64,000 bases of DNA from Butyricicoccus_A sp963601915 (GCA_963601915.1 CAVCGL010000002.1:62001-126000), one strand, 5' to 3'. Counted from the stretch's first letter, positions 25,089 to 34,026 are shown. Program-made: numbers and translations. Notes: generated from the letters alone by a model not told the origin.

Positions 25089-26123
25089 ATGAAAATGAAT
25101 ATGGATCAGTGGACCAAGGAATTGCTGGAAGCTCCGGTAAAGAAGGCGTTGCCGGTACTGTCTTTCCCGTCTATCCAGTTGATGGGTATTACGGTAAAGG
25201 AACTGATTAACGACAGTGATTTACAGGCAAAGGGCATGAAGGCTGTTGCTGATCGCACGCCAAATTCCGGCGGTGCAGTATCTTTGATGGATTTGTCGGT
25301 TGAGGCCGAGTGCTTCGGTGCACCGATTCGCGTATCTGATGACGAGGTTCCGACGGTAATCGGCCCGGTTCTCGACACGGAAATTGATGAAGACGAGCGT
25401 ATGGAAGCGGCAGAAGCTATGGAAGTGCCGGAAATCGGTGCAGGCCGCACGCAGATTTACATTGATGCCATTGAGAAGGCAATGGATCTGATTACTGATC
25501 GCCCGGTATTCGCAGGGGTAATCGGCCCGTTCTCTCTGGCTGGACGACTGATGGACGTAACATCTTCGCTGATTTACTGCTACGATGAGCCGGACATGGC
25601 ACATGTTGTGCTGGAAAAGTCCACCGAGTTTATCATCAAGTACATCAAGGCATACAAGGCAATCGGTGCAAACGGCGTGGTTATCGCAGAGCCTCTTGCA
25701 GGTCTGCTGTCCCCGTCGCTGGCTGTTGAATTCTCTGGTGATTACTGCAAGCGCATTGTAGAAGAAGTCAAGGATGAAAACTTCGCAGTGATTCTGCACA
25801 ACTGCGGCAACACGGCGAATGTCACACTGGATTCTATCCTGAGTGCACATGCCAATGCATATCATTTCGGCAATGCGGTTGACATGGAGGAAATCATGTC
25901 CAAGGTTCCGTCCGATGTCATCTGCATGGGTAACGTTGACCCGGCAGGTCAGTTCCGCAACGGCACACCGGAATCGGTTCGTGAAGCAACGTTGTCTGTT
26001 ATGGAGAAGTGCTGCAAGTATCCGAACTACGTTGTTTCTTCCGGCTGTGATATTCCGCCGATGTCCAGCTGGGACAATATTGATGCGTTCTTTAACGCTG
26101 TCGATGAATTTTACGCAAAGTAA
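25089..26123 (+). CDS. Uroporphyrinogen-decarboxylase/MtaA-like protein
   Basis: A 344-residue TIM-barrel protein of the UroD superfamily, methyl-cobalamin:CoM/thiol methyltransferase branch (MtaA/CmuA). The likely zinc site is HNCGN together with SSGCDIPP, the His-X-Cys...Cys pattern of that branch. Residues in the middle read FAGVIGPFSLAGRLMDVT, typical of the family. Its usual partner, a corrinoid protein, is not in the window. It could transfer methyl groups from a corrinoid protein encoded elsewhere. GGAG precedes ATG 25089, and a strong terminator follows. Confidence 0.8.
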   Translation: MKMNMDQWTKELLEAPVKKALPVLSFPSIQLMGITVKELINDSDLQAKGMKAVADRTPNSGGAVSLMDLSVEAECFGAPIRVSDDEVPTVIGPVLDTEIDEDERMEAAEAMEVPEIGAGRTQIYIDAIEKAMDLITDRPVFAGVIGPFSLAGRLMDVTSSLIYCYDEPDMAHVVLEKSTEFIIKYIKAYKAIGANGVVIAEPLAGLLSPSLAVEFSGDYCKRIVEEVKDENFAVILHNCGNTANVTLDSILSAHANAYHFGNAVDMEEIMSKVPSDVICMGNVDPAGQFRNGTPESVREATLSVMEKCCKYPNYVVSSGCDIPPMSSWDNIDAFFNAVDEFYAK

Positions 26124-26140
26124 AAAATAAAAAACAGAAA

Positions 26141-26184
26141 AACAACAGCCCGCTGTGCAAATGCATGGCGGGCTGTTGTTTGTA
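26141..26184 (+). terminator. Intrinsic terminator after the MtaA-like gene
   Basis: A perfect 13-bp stem (AACAACAGCCCGC at 26141-26153, partner 26168-26180) is followed by a T-rich stretch. Confidence 0.88.
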
Positions 26185-26415
26185 TCGTAATGTAAATCGT
26201 TACACAATGTGCAGGTTTTTTAACATACTGCATACAGAAAATAAAAGAAGCATATACATACTTTCGGTTGTCATAAAATGGAAAATTGCTCAGTTTCATG
26301 TAAAAACTTGCATCTTTCTTTGTGTTTTTGAAACTGCAAGTAACAAATGGTTAATTGTCGCCAAAACGGGTAAAAATAATATTGCGTTTTTCGTTACTTT
26401 TTTAACTTTCAAAAC

Positions 26416-26445
26416 TTGCCTTCTTTTCCTTCGATGTCGTACAAT
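26416..26445 (+). promoter_or_regulatory. Promoter for phosphoketolase
   Basis: TTGCCT (26416-26421) and TACAAT (26440-26445) are 18 bp apart, 50 bp before the start codon. The AT-rich stretch 26185-26415 upstream has no gene that I can see. Confidence 0.6.
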
Positions 26446-26497
26446 GTCGGATAGGGAAAGCCTTATAGATTATACGAAACAGAAAGGAGTCTGACTC

Positions 26498-28882
26498 ATG
26501 AGTGAAAACATGAAACCGGTCTGCGAAGAAAAAGGACCGCTGACAGACGAACTGCTGCGCAAGATGAATGCGTACTGGCGTGCAACCAATTATCTGGCTG
26601 CTGGTCAGTTGTATCTGCTGGATAATCCGCTGCTGCGCGAGCCGCTGACAATGGATCAGATTAAAAAGAAAATCGTAGGACACTGGGGCACTGTACCTGG
26701 TCAGAACTTTGTATATGTACACCTGAACCGCGTGATTAAGCGGTATGATCTGGATATGATTCTGCTGTCCGGCCCAGGACATGGCGGCAACTTCTTTGTT
26801 GCAAACACCTATCTGGAAGGCACGTACAGTGAAGTTTACCCGAACGTAAGCGAGGATCTGGAGGGCATGAAGCGCCTGTTCAAGCAGTTCTCCTTCCCGG
26901 GGGGCATCGCAAGCCATGTTGCTCCGGAGACACCGGGTTCCATCAACGAAGGCGGCGAGCTGGGTTATTCCATCGCTCATGCATTCGGTGCTGTATTTGA
27001 CAATCCGGATCTGATTGCTGCTGTCACCGTAGGCGACGGCGAGGCTGAGACCGGCCCGTTGGCAACCTCTTGGCAGTCCAATAAGTTCCTGAACCCGATC
27101 ACGGATGGCGCTGTTCTGCCGATTCTGCACCTGAACGGCTACAAGATCGCAAACCCGACCATTTTCTCCAGAATTTCTCATGAAGAGCTGCAGAAGTACT
27201 TCGAGGGCTGCGGCTGGAAGCCGTACTTCGTAGAGGGCGACGATCCGATGACCATGCATCGCAAGATGGCTGAGACACTGGATATTGTCATTGAGGAAAT
27301 CAAGGGCATCCAGAAGCACGCACGTGAGACAGGCGATGCAACCCGTCCGATCTGGCCGATGATTGTTCTGCGTACCCCGAAGGGCTGGACTGGTCCGAAG
27401 GAAGTAGACGGCAACATGATTGAAAACAGCTTCCGCGCGCATCAGGTTCCGATTATGATGGATAAGCCGGAGCATCTGGAAATCCTGAAGAATTGGCTGG
27501 AGAGCTACCATGCAGAGGAGCTGTTCGACGAGAATGGCCGTCTGATTCCGGAGCTGCGTGAGCTGGCACCGAAGGGCGATCACAGAATTGGTGCAAATCC
27601 GCATGCCAATGGCGGTCTGCTGCTGCGCGACCTGCGTCTGCCGGACTTCCGTGATTATGCATTCCCAGTTGGTCAACCGGGTGCAACTGAAGGTCAGGAT
27701 ATGATTGAGATGGGCAAGTTTGTCCGCGACATCCTGAAGCTGAACGAAGACAGCCGTAACTTCCGCGTATTTGGACCGGATGAGACAGCATCCAACCGTC
27801 TGAACGCTGCATTTGAAGCAACAAATCGTGATTGGAACGCAGAGACTCTGCCGACCGACGAGTTCCTCGCAAAGGACGGCAGAATCATGGACTCTATGCT
27901 GTCTGAGCACATGTGTGAGGGCTGGCTGGAAGGCTACCTGCTGACCGGTCGTCATGGCTTCTTCGCAAGCTATGAGGCATTTATCCGCATCATTGACTCC
28001 ATGGCTGCTCAGCACGCAAAGTGGCTGAAGGTTTGCAACCAGCTGCCGTGGCGTCAGAAGATTGCTTCTCTGAACCTGATTCTGGCTTCCAACGTATGGC
28101 AGCAGGATCACAACGGCTTCACCCATCAGGATCCGGGCTTCCTCGATCATATTGCCAATAAGAAGGCAGACGTCGTTCGCCTGTATCTGCCGCCGGATGC
28201 AAACTGCCTGCTGTCCTGCTTCGATCATTGTATCCGCAGCCGCAACTATGTCAATGTTATCGTTGCATCCAAGCATCCGCGTCCGCAGTGGCTGACCATG
28301 GAGCAGGCTGTCAAGCACTGCACCCAGGGCATCGGCGTTTGGGAGTGGGCTTCCAATGATGCTGGTCAGGAGCCGGATGTTGTTATGGCTTGCTGCGGCG
28401 AGACCCCGACACTGGAGACTCTGGCTGCTGTATCCATCCTGCGCAAGGAGCTGCCGGAACTCAAGGTTCGCGTTATCAACGTTGTTGACCTGATGAAGCT
28501 CCAGCCGAAGGCTGAGCATCCGCATGGTCTGTCTGATGCAGAGTATGACATGCTGTTCACCAAGGATAAGCCGATCATCTTCGCTTTCCATGGTTATCCG
28601 ACTCTGATTCACGAGCTGACCTATCGCCGTCATAACCGCCAGCTGCATGTTCGCGGCTACAAGGAAGAGGGCACCATCACCACGCCGTTTGATATGCGTG
28701 TACAGAACGACATTGACCGTTTCCATCTGGTTCAGGACGTTCTGCTCCGTCTGCCGCAGCTCGGCAACCGCGGCGCTTATCTGTATCAGAAGATGAGCGA
28801 CAAGCTGGTTGAGCACAAGCAGTATATCAACGAGTACGGTCTGGATATGCCGGAAGTCCGCGACTGGAAGTGGCAGGCATAA
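26498..28882 (+). CDS. xfp: Xylulose-5-phosphate/fructose-6-phosphate phosphoketolase
   Basis: A 794-residue thiamin-diphosphate enzyme that cleaves xylulose-5-P (and often fructose-6-P) with phosphate to give acetyl-phosphate plus glyceraldehyde-3-P (or erythrose-4-P). Marks include LLSGPGHGG, the ThDP-binding VGDGEAETGPLATSW, and HQDHNGFTHQDPGFLDH. Length is normal for the family. The gene is strongly codon-biased compared with neighbours, suggesting high expression. Acetyl-phosphate made here links pentose use to ATP and acetate formation. It is monocistronic between two terminators. Confidence 0.97.
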   Translation: MSENMKPVCEEKGPLTDELLRKMNAYWRATNYLAAGQLYLLDNPLLREPLTMDQIKKKIVGHWGTVPGQNFVYVHLNRVIKRYDLDMILLSGPGHGGNFFVANTYLEGTYSEVYPNVSEDLEGMKRLFKQFSFPGGIASHVAPETPGSINEGGELGYSIAHAFGAVFDNPDLIAAVTVGDGEAETGPLATSWQSNKFLNPITDGAVLPILHLNGYKIANPTIFSRISHEELQKYFEGCGWKPYFVEGDDPMTMHRKMAETLDIVIEEIKGIQKHARETGDATRPIWPMIVLRTPKGWTGPKEVDGNMIENSFRAHQVPIMMDKPEHLEILKNWLESYHAEELFDENGRLIPELRELAPKGDHRIGANPHANGGLLLRDLRLPDFRDYAFPVGQPGATEGQDMIEMGKFVRDILKLNEDSRNFRVFGPDETASNRLNAAFEATNRDWNAETLPTDEFLAKDGRIMDSMLSEHMCEGWLEGYLLTGRHGFFASYEAFIRIIDSMAAQHAKWLKVCNQLPWRQKIASLNLILASNVWQQDHNGFTHQDPGFLDHIANKKADVVRLYLPPDANCLLSCFDHCIRSRNYVNVIVASKHPRPQWLTMEQAVKHCTQGIGVWEWASNDAGQEPDVVMACCGETPTLETLAAVSILRKELPELKVRVINVVDLMKLQPKAEHPHGLSDAEYDMLFTKDKPIIFAFHGYPTLIHELTYRRHNRQLHVRGYKEEGTITTPFDMRVQNDIDRFHLVQDVLLRLPQLGNRGAYLYQKMSDKLVEHKQYINEYGLDMPEVRDWKWQA

Positions 28883-28926
28883 CTTGCGTTTCCGCTGAAG
28901 AGACGAACTCCTAATAGAATAAAATA

Positions 28927-28977
28927 AACCCATCTCTTACTGCAGCAAAGCTGCGGTAGGAGATGGGTTGTTTTTTT
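28927..28977. terminator. Bidirectional intrinsic terminator
   Basis: A 20-bp imperfect stem (28927-28946 with 28950-28969) with a 3-nt loop is followed by GTTTTTTTA on plus and by TATTTTATT on minus. It ends xfp and the convergent Fe-S gene. Confidence 0.88.
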
Positions 28978-29743
28978 ATGATCCAAAACTCTGACAATGC
29001 AAAATGCCTTGAGGCGTGACCGGCTTGACAGTTCGGTACAATTTGAGATCCTCGCCGACAGGACAGATGGCAGCACAGATGCCGCACGGCCAGTGGTGTT
29101 GATTTTTAATTTCCACATGATGCTTTGTGCAGGCGACCTTGTCCATAACATATGGATGCTGCTCTGGATGAGAAAAACAATGTGACGGACAGCTGGTTAA
29201 GCACTTTTTGCAGTGGATGCACAATTCGTGATCCAGCATGTCATCTTGCGGGATAGGTGCATCTGTGATAATAGAAACAATACGCATCCGCGGACCGAAT
29301 TCCTTGGAAATCAGATTGTGACTGTCACCCAATGTGCCGACACCGGCGTAGTATCCGGCCACGACATGAGAAAATGCGGCGTTCGGATTGTCCATCAGCA
29401 CTTCAATGCTGTAATAACAGTCGCGCGGAAAGAAAATGGCACGATAGCCAAGTTCTGACACGATATAATTCGCTAGGTGATAAGACATATCATCTAGTAC
29501 GCGGTTGCTGGTGTCATATAGCTCCTGATAGACCATAGACGGCGTGGTATCCATCATCGGTGAAAACAGAGGAATGGCGAGGACAATGACGTTTTTACTC
29601 CAGCTCCAAATGTTCTGTGGCCAGAATTCCGGTGCTTGAATCGGAATCTCACGCCAGCGGTCTACGGAGCAGGAACGAACGACGTTCGTGCCTAATGCCT
29701 TGGCTTTTTCGCAGATTTTTGCTTTGATTTGTGATCCATCCAT
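28976..29743 (-). CDS. 4Fe-4S double-cluster protein, QueG-like
   Basis: A 255-residue protein. Its C-terminal half carries two ferredoxin-type clusters, CIHCKKCLTSCP and a second set ending CGICAAICP. The arrangement resembles epoxyqueuosine reductase (QueG) and reductive-dehalogenase relatives, but the length is shorter than QueG (about 370), it lacks the HEAT repeats, and the N-terminal half is only loosely similar. It probably uses a corrinoid or flavin-linked electron transfer; the reaction is unknown. GGAGGTG precedes ATG 29743. The methionine-synthase-like gene lies 110 bp upstream on the same strand. Confidence 0.75.
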   Translation of the reverse strand: MDGSQIKAKICEKAKALGTNVVRSCSVDRWREIPIQAPEFWPQNIWSWSKNVIVLAIPLFSPMMDTTPSMVYQELYDTSNRVLDDMSYHLANYIVSELGYRAIFFPRDCYYSIEVLMDNPNAAFSHVVAGYYAGVGTLGDSHNLISKEFGPRMRIVSIITDAPIPQDDMLDHELCIHCKKCLTSCPSHCFSHPEQHPYVMDKVACTKHHVEIKNQHHWPCGICAAICPVGEDLKLYRTVKPVTPQGILHCQSFGS

Positions 29744-29854
29744 ACCGGTTACACCTCCGAGATTTTATCACCATCAGTGTAAACCGTTTGATAGGCGGAT
29801 GCAAGATACTATGATATTTCATAGCAGCAACATCTGAGAGCCGGCACAGAAAAA

Positions 29855-30970
29855 TTATCCCCAAACTTCCTCGGCGATTTCCTTGACGAGAGCCAGCTTG
29901 TTCCATTGGTCTGCATCGACCAGCTTGTTTCCGATCTCACAGGAAGCAAAGCCGCACTGCGGGCTGAGATACAGACGATCGAGCGGAATGTATTTTGCCG
30001 CTTCGTGAATGCGGGCGATGATTGCGTCCTTGTTCTCTAGAACCGGGGACTTGGTGGTAATCAGACCGAGAACCACCTTTTTGCCCTCTGCCATGTACTT
30101 GAGCGGTTCAAATCCGCCGGAACGCTCGTCATCAAATTCCAAATAGAATGCGTCTGCCTTTTCATTGGCGAACAGATACGGTGCCACCGTGTCATATGCG
30201 CCAGTGCAAGCGTACGTGGAATGATAGTTGCCGCGGCATACATGCGTGGCGATGGTCAAATCTGCTGGCTTTCCTTCCATAGCGAGGTTGTTGACACGCA
30301 GATACTTTTCTGCTTCGCTTTCCAGCGATACATTGTCATTCTGGCGGGCATTCCAATAGTTGGTGTCGCAGAACATGCCCCAAGTGCAGTCGTCAAACTG
30401 GATATTGCGGCAGCCTGCTTCATACAATTCTCGGATGACGGTGCGGTATGCGGCAGCAACATCCTGAATCAAATCCTCGATGTTCGGATAAATCGCGGCG
30501 GTCTTGATGCTGTTGTCTCCGCGGTCTAATTCTGCGAGAAGCTGTGCCGGTGCAGGCATCGTCTGCTTGACAATGGTGTTTTCATCCTCAAACTGCTTCA
30601 TGAATTTGAAGTGCTCGACAAACGGGTGATTTTCTCCGCTGATTTTTCCAGTGACTTCAATTGAACCGCGTGTGGTCTCCTCATCATGGAAAAAGTATCC
30701 GTGTTCCAGCTCAATTTCCTTGATGCCGTTCAGTCCCCACATGAAATCCAGATGCCAATAGCTGCGGCGGAATTCGCCGTCTGTGATGGCATGATAGCCA
30801 GCTGCCTTTTCCTTTGCTACCAGCTTAGTGATTTCTTCGTTTTCAATCTGTGTCAGCGCATCGCGCGTAATTTTGCCCGACTTAAAATCCTCGCGCGCCT
30901 GCTTGAGAGAAGCCGGACGCAGAAAGCTGCCGACCATGTCGTAAATAAATGGAATAGATCTCTTGCTCAT
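29855..30970 (-). CDS. Cobalamin-independent methionine synthase II family protein (YxjG/YxjH-like)
   Basis: A 371-residue TIM-barrel protein matching the C-terminal half of MetE. It starts with DMVGSFLRPASLKQAR, and zinc-site candidates are the His-X-Cys of ATHVCRGN and the Cys of LSPQCGFAS, with Glu in FDDERSG. Stand-alone homologues transfer a methyl group to homocysteine from methyl donors without B12. It is preceded by a promoter that overlaps a LysR-type palindrome, and the LysR gene lies immediately upstream, which itself sits behind a cobalamin riboswitch. B12 supply may therefore control this gene through the regulator. Confidence 0.88.
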   Translation of the reverse strand: MSKRSIPFIYDMVGSFLRPASLKQAREDFKSGKITRDALTQIENEEITKLVAKEKAAGYHAITDGEFRRSYWHLDFMWGLNGIKEIELEHGYFFHDEETTRGSIEVTGKISGENHPFVEHFKFMKQFEDENTIVKQTMPAPAQLLAELDRGDNSIKTAAIYPNIEDLIQDVAAAYRTVIRELYEAGCRNIQFDDCTWGMFCDTNYWNARQNDNVSLESEAEKYLRVNNLAMEGKPADLTIATHVCRGNYHSTYACTGAYDTVAPYLFANEKADAFYLEFDDERSGGFEPLKYMAEGKKVVLGLITTKSPVLENKDAIIARIHEAAKYIPLDRLYLSPQCGFASCEIGNKLVDADQWNKLALVKEIAEEVWG

Positions 30971-31011
30971 AGAAAATGCTCCTTTGCTTGTGTTTGATTT
31001 GGTATGCTTGC

Positions 31012-31045
31012 AGTATACGATATTTGATCGCTGCTGTAAAATATC
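31012..31045 (-). promoter_or_regulatory. Promoter with LysR-type operator before the methionine-synthase-like gene
   Basis: On the minus strand TTTACA (plus 31035-31040) and TATACT (plus 31012-31017) are 17 bp apart. A 7-bp inverted repeat, GATATTT/AAATATC (31019-31025, 31039-31045), overlaps both elements with 13-bp spacing, consistent with LysR binding. Confidence 0.55.
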
Positions 31046-31074
31046 AAACAGGAGCGGTTTGCCATAGGAAATAT

Positions 31075-31992
31075 CTATGGCTTAGCCTCAAATGGCGGTG
31101 TGTATTGCCGAAGAAGGGAAATATATTGTTTTCCGAATGGACTCAAGGTTGTGCGTTTATGTGTGATATATCCAATTTCCATGTATTCATCAACATCCAG
31201 CGGTACCGCGACGATATTTTCGCCGTTGAGCTGCTCATTGATAACACCGCTGCAAATCGTATAGCCGTTTAGACCGATGAGCAGATTAAACAGCGTGGCG
31301 CGATCGGATACCATGATGTCTTTGTCGCAGTCCAGCGTGCTCAAGATCTCTTCGGAAAAATAAAAGGAATTGTGCTCGCCCTGCTCATAGGACAGACGGG
31401 GATAGGGAGCTAAGTCATGCAGCGTCACAGAGGGCTGCTGCGCCAGCGGATTATCTGCGCCGACGAAGACATGCGCTTTGGCGGTAAACAGCGTGTGAAA
31501 GAGCAGGCTGTTGTCTTTGAGTGTCTTATTGATGACGACCGCATTAAAGGGATTGCGGTACAGCACACCGACTTCGCTTTTTAGGCGACAGACATCCTCG
31601 ATAATTTCGTGTGTTTTGGTCTCTCGAATGCGGAAATCATAGGTATCTCCGCCGTATTGCTTGAGCAGAGCGACAAAGGCTTCTACCGCAAAGGAATAAT
31701 GCTGCGTCGAGACACAAAAGCGATGCTTGATCGGAGCGGCACCAAAATAGCGCTCCTCCATGAGTGTGGTCTGCTCCATAATCTGGCGGGCATAGCCGAG
31801 AAATTCCTCACCGTCTGCGGATACAATGACGCCTTTGTTGGTGCGATGAAAGATCGTGATTCCCAGCTCGTGTTCCAGTTCTTTAATAGCGGCCGTCAGA
31901 GACGGCTGAGCGATGTATAACTGCTTGGCGGCCTCGCTGACCGTTCCGGCATCTGCTGTGGTCACCGCGTATTTCAGCTGTTGTAAGGTCAT
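31075..31992 (-). CDS. LysR family transcriptional regulator
   Basis: A 305-residue LysR-type regulator. The N-terminal winged helix is clear: MTLQQLKYAVTTADAGTVSE, then AAKQLYIAQPSLTAAIKELE. The C-terminal effector domain follows normally. Its ATG overlaps the stop of the cysteine-rich gene (ATGA), so both depend on the cobalamin-riboswitch transcript upstream. The likely target is the adjacent B12-independent methionine-synthase-like gene, whose promoter carries an inverted repeat. Confidence 0.92.
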   Translation of the reverse strand: MTLQQLKYAVTTADAGTVSEAAKQLYIAQPSLTAAIKELEHELGITIFHRTNKGVIVSADGEEFLGYARQIMEQTTLMEERYFGAAPIKHRFCVSTQHYSFAVEAFVALLKQYGGDTYDFRIRETKTHEIIEDVCRLKSEVGVLYRNPFNAVVINKTLKDNSLLFHTLFTAKAHVFVGADNPLAQQPSVTLHDLAPYPRLSYEQGEHNSFYFSEEILSTLDCDKDIMVSDRATLFNLLIGLNGYTICSGVINEQLNGENIVAVPLDVDEYMEIGYITHKRTTLSPFGKQYISLLRQYTPPFEAKP

Positions 31993-32282
31993 ATGGCTTC
32001 ATCCATTTCTTCTGTATCTGATTCAGGATGCATCATAGCTAAGATTTCCTGATAGCGCCGGACAATGGCATCGTAATTTTCCCGTTGGTGCGGATACAAA
32101 CACCGACTGCAATCCTTATATCCATTGGGAAGATAGTCAAAGGTACCGCCGCATTGTCTGCCCAGCGGGTACAAAGGGCAATAACAGAACAAGCAGTTAA
32201 AATTATCCGGATCAGCATTGGGGTGGCAGGGAAAGTATTCACATTGCTTGTGCGAAAAATAGGAATAGTGGTGAGACATCAT
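31989..32282 (-). CDS. Cysteine-rich small-domain protein (PF04071 type)
   Basis: A 97-residue protein rich in paired cysteines: HKQCEYFPCH, FNCLFCYCPLYPLGRQCGG and KDCSRCLYPH. This matches the small cysteine-rich domain that is often linked to cobalamin genes; it probably binds zinc or a cluster. It follows the cobalamin riboswitch and its terminator, and is coupled to the LysR gene downstream. The molecular role is unknown. Confidence 0.85.
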   Translation of the reverse strand: MMSHHYSYFSHKQCEYFPCHPNADPDNFNCLFCYCPLYPLGRQCGGTFDYLPNGYKDCSRCLYPHQRENYDAIVRRYQEILAMMHPESDTEEMDEAI

Positions 32283-32293
32283 TAAAACCTCCC

Positions 32294-32332
32294 AAAAAGA
32301 AAAATGCGCACGCTGCCAAAAACAGTGTACGC
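32294..32332 (-). terminator. Attenuator terminator of the cobalamin riboswitch
   Basis: On the minus strand GCGTACACTG pairs with CAGCGTGCGC (G-U pairs) and is followed by ATTTTTCTTTTT, directly before the ribosome site GGGAGG of the cysteine-rich gene. It probably forms when B12 is bound. Confidence 0.75.
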
Positions 32333-32384
32333 AAAAGAAAGGAAACAGCGACAGCTGTATCCCATGTCAGTTTCATACATCCTG

Positions 32385-32520
32385 GTTCCGGCAGGCGTAT
32401 TGCATGTGCTCCACGTATCTGACTTATCCGCACAAGGGCGGCTTCACAGTGACCGACTCGCCGGGACTTTCACCCGATTCCGTGTCCTGCCGAAGCAGGT
32501 GAGAACATACATGTCATATA
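32385..32520 (-). ncRNA. Cobalamin (adenosylcobalamin-type) riboswitch
   Basis: Read on the minus strand the region holds the class signatures: GGTGAAAGTCCCGGCGAG, the core GGTCACTGTGAAGCC, and AAGTCAGATACG. An attenuator terminator follows at 32294-32332. It controls a cysteine-rich protein and a LysR regulator. Edges are approximate. Confidence 0.9.
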
Positions 32521-32533
32521 TTTAAGATGAGAA

Positions 32534-32562
32534 AAAGCCGACTGATTGATTCAGTCGGCTTT
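32534..32562 (-). terminator. Intrinsic terminator after the NlpC/P60 gene
   Basis: A perfect 12-bp stem (AAAGCCGACTGA and its partner 32551-32562) gives a TTTTTC tail on the minus strand. It ends the wall-hydrolase operon just before the cobalamin riboswitch. Confidence 0.85.
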
Positions 32563-32579
32563 CAACGTTCGATTATGTA

Positions 32580-33683
32580 TTAGTAACGACCAGAACCAAC
32601 GTAGTTCTTTACATAGTAAGAGCTGTTGATGCTGTCCATGCATACACCCGTTCTGGAGTTTGCTGCATGAACCATCTGACCATTGCCAACATAGATACCA
32701 ACATGGCTGACGCCACCGCCGCTAGAGCTGGAGAAGAACATCAGATCGCCCGGCTGAAGCTGGGACTTGGAAATCTTCTTGCAGCTAGCATACTGAGAAG
32801 CAGAGGTACGCGGGATGGACTTACCGAAGTGTGCGTATACGTACTGGGTCAGACCAGAGCAGTCGAAGGTACGCGGGCCAGCGGCACCGTATACATAGGA
32901 GCAGCCCAGGAAGCTCTTTGCATACGAAGCAATCGAAGAGCCACTGGTGCTGCCGCCGTTAGACGGAGCAGAAGAAGTGGTGTACTTGCTGCTGATGTAG
33001 CCATAGCCGCTGCCGTACTTGATCTTGTACCAGCTGCCGGAGGTGCCTACAACAGAAGCAGCCTTGCCGGAGCCCAGAACGCCGACGACACTGTAAGAAG
33101 TGCCTGCGCCAGAGCGAACATTCAGCGTGGTTGTTGTGTATACGGTCTTGTTGGTAGAGGTTGTCGGAGCAACAGAGCTCGTCGTGTTGGACGGAACCTG
33201 AGAGGTGGTGTACTTGCTGCTGATGTAGCCGTAGCCACTGCCGTACTTAATCTTGTACCAACCGTTGGTCGAAGCGACAACAGAAGCGCTGTTGCCCTTC
33301 TTCAGGTTGCCGATTACGCTGTAGGAGGTGCCTGCACCGGAACGAACATTCAGAGAAGAAGCCGAGATATAAACGGTCTTGGAAACGCTCTGCGTACCGC
33401 TGTTAGACGGGGTAGAGGAAGCGCTGCCGGAAGTCAGGTACTTGCTGTATACGTAGCCGGTCTTGCCGTTTACGTTGACCTTGGTCCAGCTGCCGGAAGT
33501 GCCGAGGCTTGCGGTGGTGGTACCGGACTTCATAACAGTCAGAACCGAGTAAGAATTACCTGCGCCGGAGCGAACGTTTACATCGGTCGTAGAAGTTACA
33601 TTTGCAGCCAGTGCGCCGGTGCATACGATTGCAGTCGCAGCCGCGGTGGTCACTGCAAACTTCATCTTCTTAGAATGTATCAT
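32580..33683 (-). CDS. Secreted SH3-domain NlpC/P60 peptidoglycan hydrolase
   Basis: A 367-residue exported protein. An N-terminal signal peptide (KFAVTTAAATAIVCTGALA) is followed by three bacterial SH3 domains at about residues 25-88, 97-165 and 180-245, separated by Ser/Thr-rich linkers, and a C-terminal NlpC/P60 domain from about 255. The catalytic Cys is in FDCSGLTQYV and the His in VSHVGIYVGNG. The second and third SH3 copies share IKYGSGYGYISSKYTTS, and their DNA (about 32977-33033 and 33205-33261) is nearly identical, a recent internal duplication. The family cuts gamma-D-Glu-diamino-acid links in cell-wall peptides. CAGGAGGATAAACCA precedes ATG. Confidence 0.93.
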   Translation of the reverse strand: MIHSKKMKFAVTTAAATAIVCTGALAANVTSTTDVNVRSGAGNSYSVLTVMKSGTTTASLGTSGSWTKVNVNGKTGYVYSKYLTSGSASSTPSNSGTQSVSKTVYISASSLNVRSGAGTSYSVIGNLKKGNSASVVASTNGWYKIKYGSGYGYISSKYTTSQVPSNTTSSVAPTTSTNKTVYTTTTLNVRSGAGTSYSVVGVLGSGKAASVVGTSGSWYKIKYGSGYGYISSKYTTSSAPSNGGSTSGSSIASYAKSFLGCSYVYGAAGPRTFDCSGLTQYVYAHFGKSIPRTSASQYASCKKISKSQLQPGDLMFFSSSSGGGVSHVGIYVGNGQMVHAANSRTGVCMDSINSSYYVKNYVGSGRY

Positions 33684-33717
33684 TGGTTTATCCTCCTGAA
33701 AATTAACGAAATAATGG

Positions 33718-34026
33718 TTACTTCGCAGACAGTGCTCGGTTCAGCCATACAACGGCGATGTCCAGAGCTGTATACAGACCATTCTTTTCGGTCTTCTTGA
33801 CGATGCGATCCTTCGGACGCACGCTCGGGGATGTCTGCTGGAGCTGAACGGCTACCTTTGTTGCAACTTCCATATCCTGAACCTTCTTGGTTTCCAGAAT
33901 CTGCATCATAATAATATAGCGGTCGCTCATGCTGCCATAGTAGATAATATTGTTATGTCTCATAAGTGGATGACCCTTATAGGTCAGGATCTCTTCATCT
34001 GCGCTTTTCTTAGCGTTAGCTGACAT
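33718..34026 (-). CDS. Conserved hypothetical protein, 102 residues
   Basis: A small protein that I do not recognise. It has no signal peptide or transmembrane segment. It begins MSANAKKSADEEILTYKGHP, has YYGSMSDRYIIMMQILETKK in the middle, and ends in a possible helix TALDIAVVWLNRALSAK. A strong ribosome site (AAAGGAG) supports translation. It lies 34 bp before the NlpC/P60 gene and shares its promoter, so it may act with the wall hydrolase or in stress physiology. Confidence 0.7.
   Translation of the reverse strand: MSANAKKSADEEILTYKGHPLMRHNNIIYYGSMSDRYIIMMQILETKKVQDMEVATKVAVQLQQTSPSVRPKDRIVKKTEKNGLYTALDIAVVWLNRALSAK

Noticed and set aside
26306..26339. ACTTGCA/TGCAAGT inverted repeat before xfp
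   Set aside because: Only 7-bp arms separated by about 20 bp in AT-rich DNA, far from the promoter; it is likely to occur by chance.
26402..28933. An 843-codon open frame antisense to phosphoketolase
   Set aside because: It is a shadow of the strongly codon-biased xfp gene: no ribosome site, no family match, and implausible composition rich in Gln, Leu and Arg.
32977..33261. Near-identical DNA blocks as possible mobile repeats
   Set aside because: They lie in frame within tandem SH3 domains of one gene and are explained by internal domain duplication.
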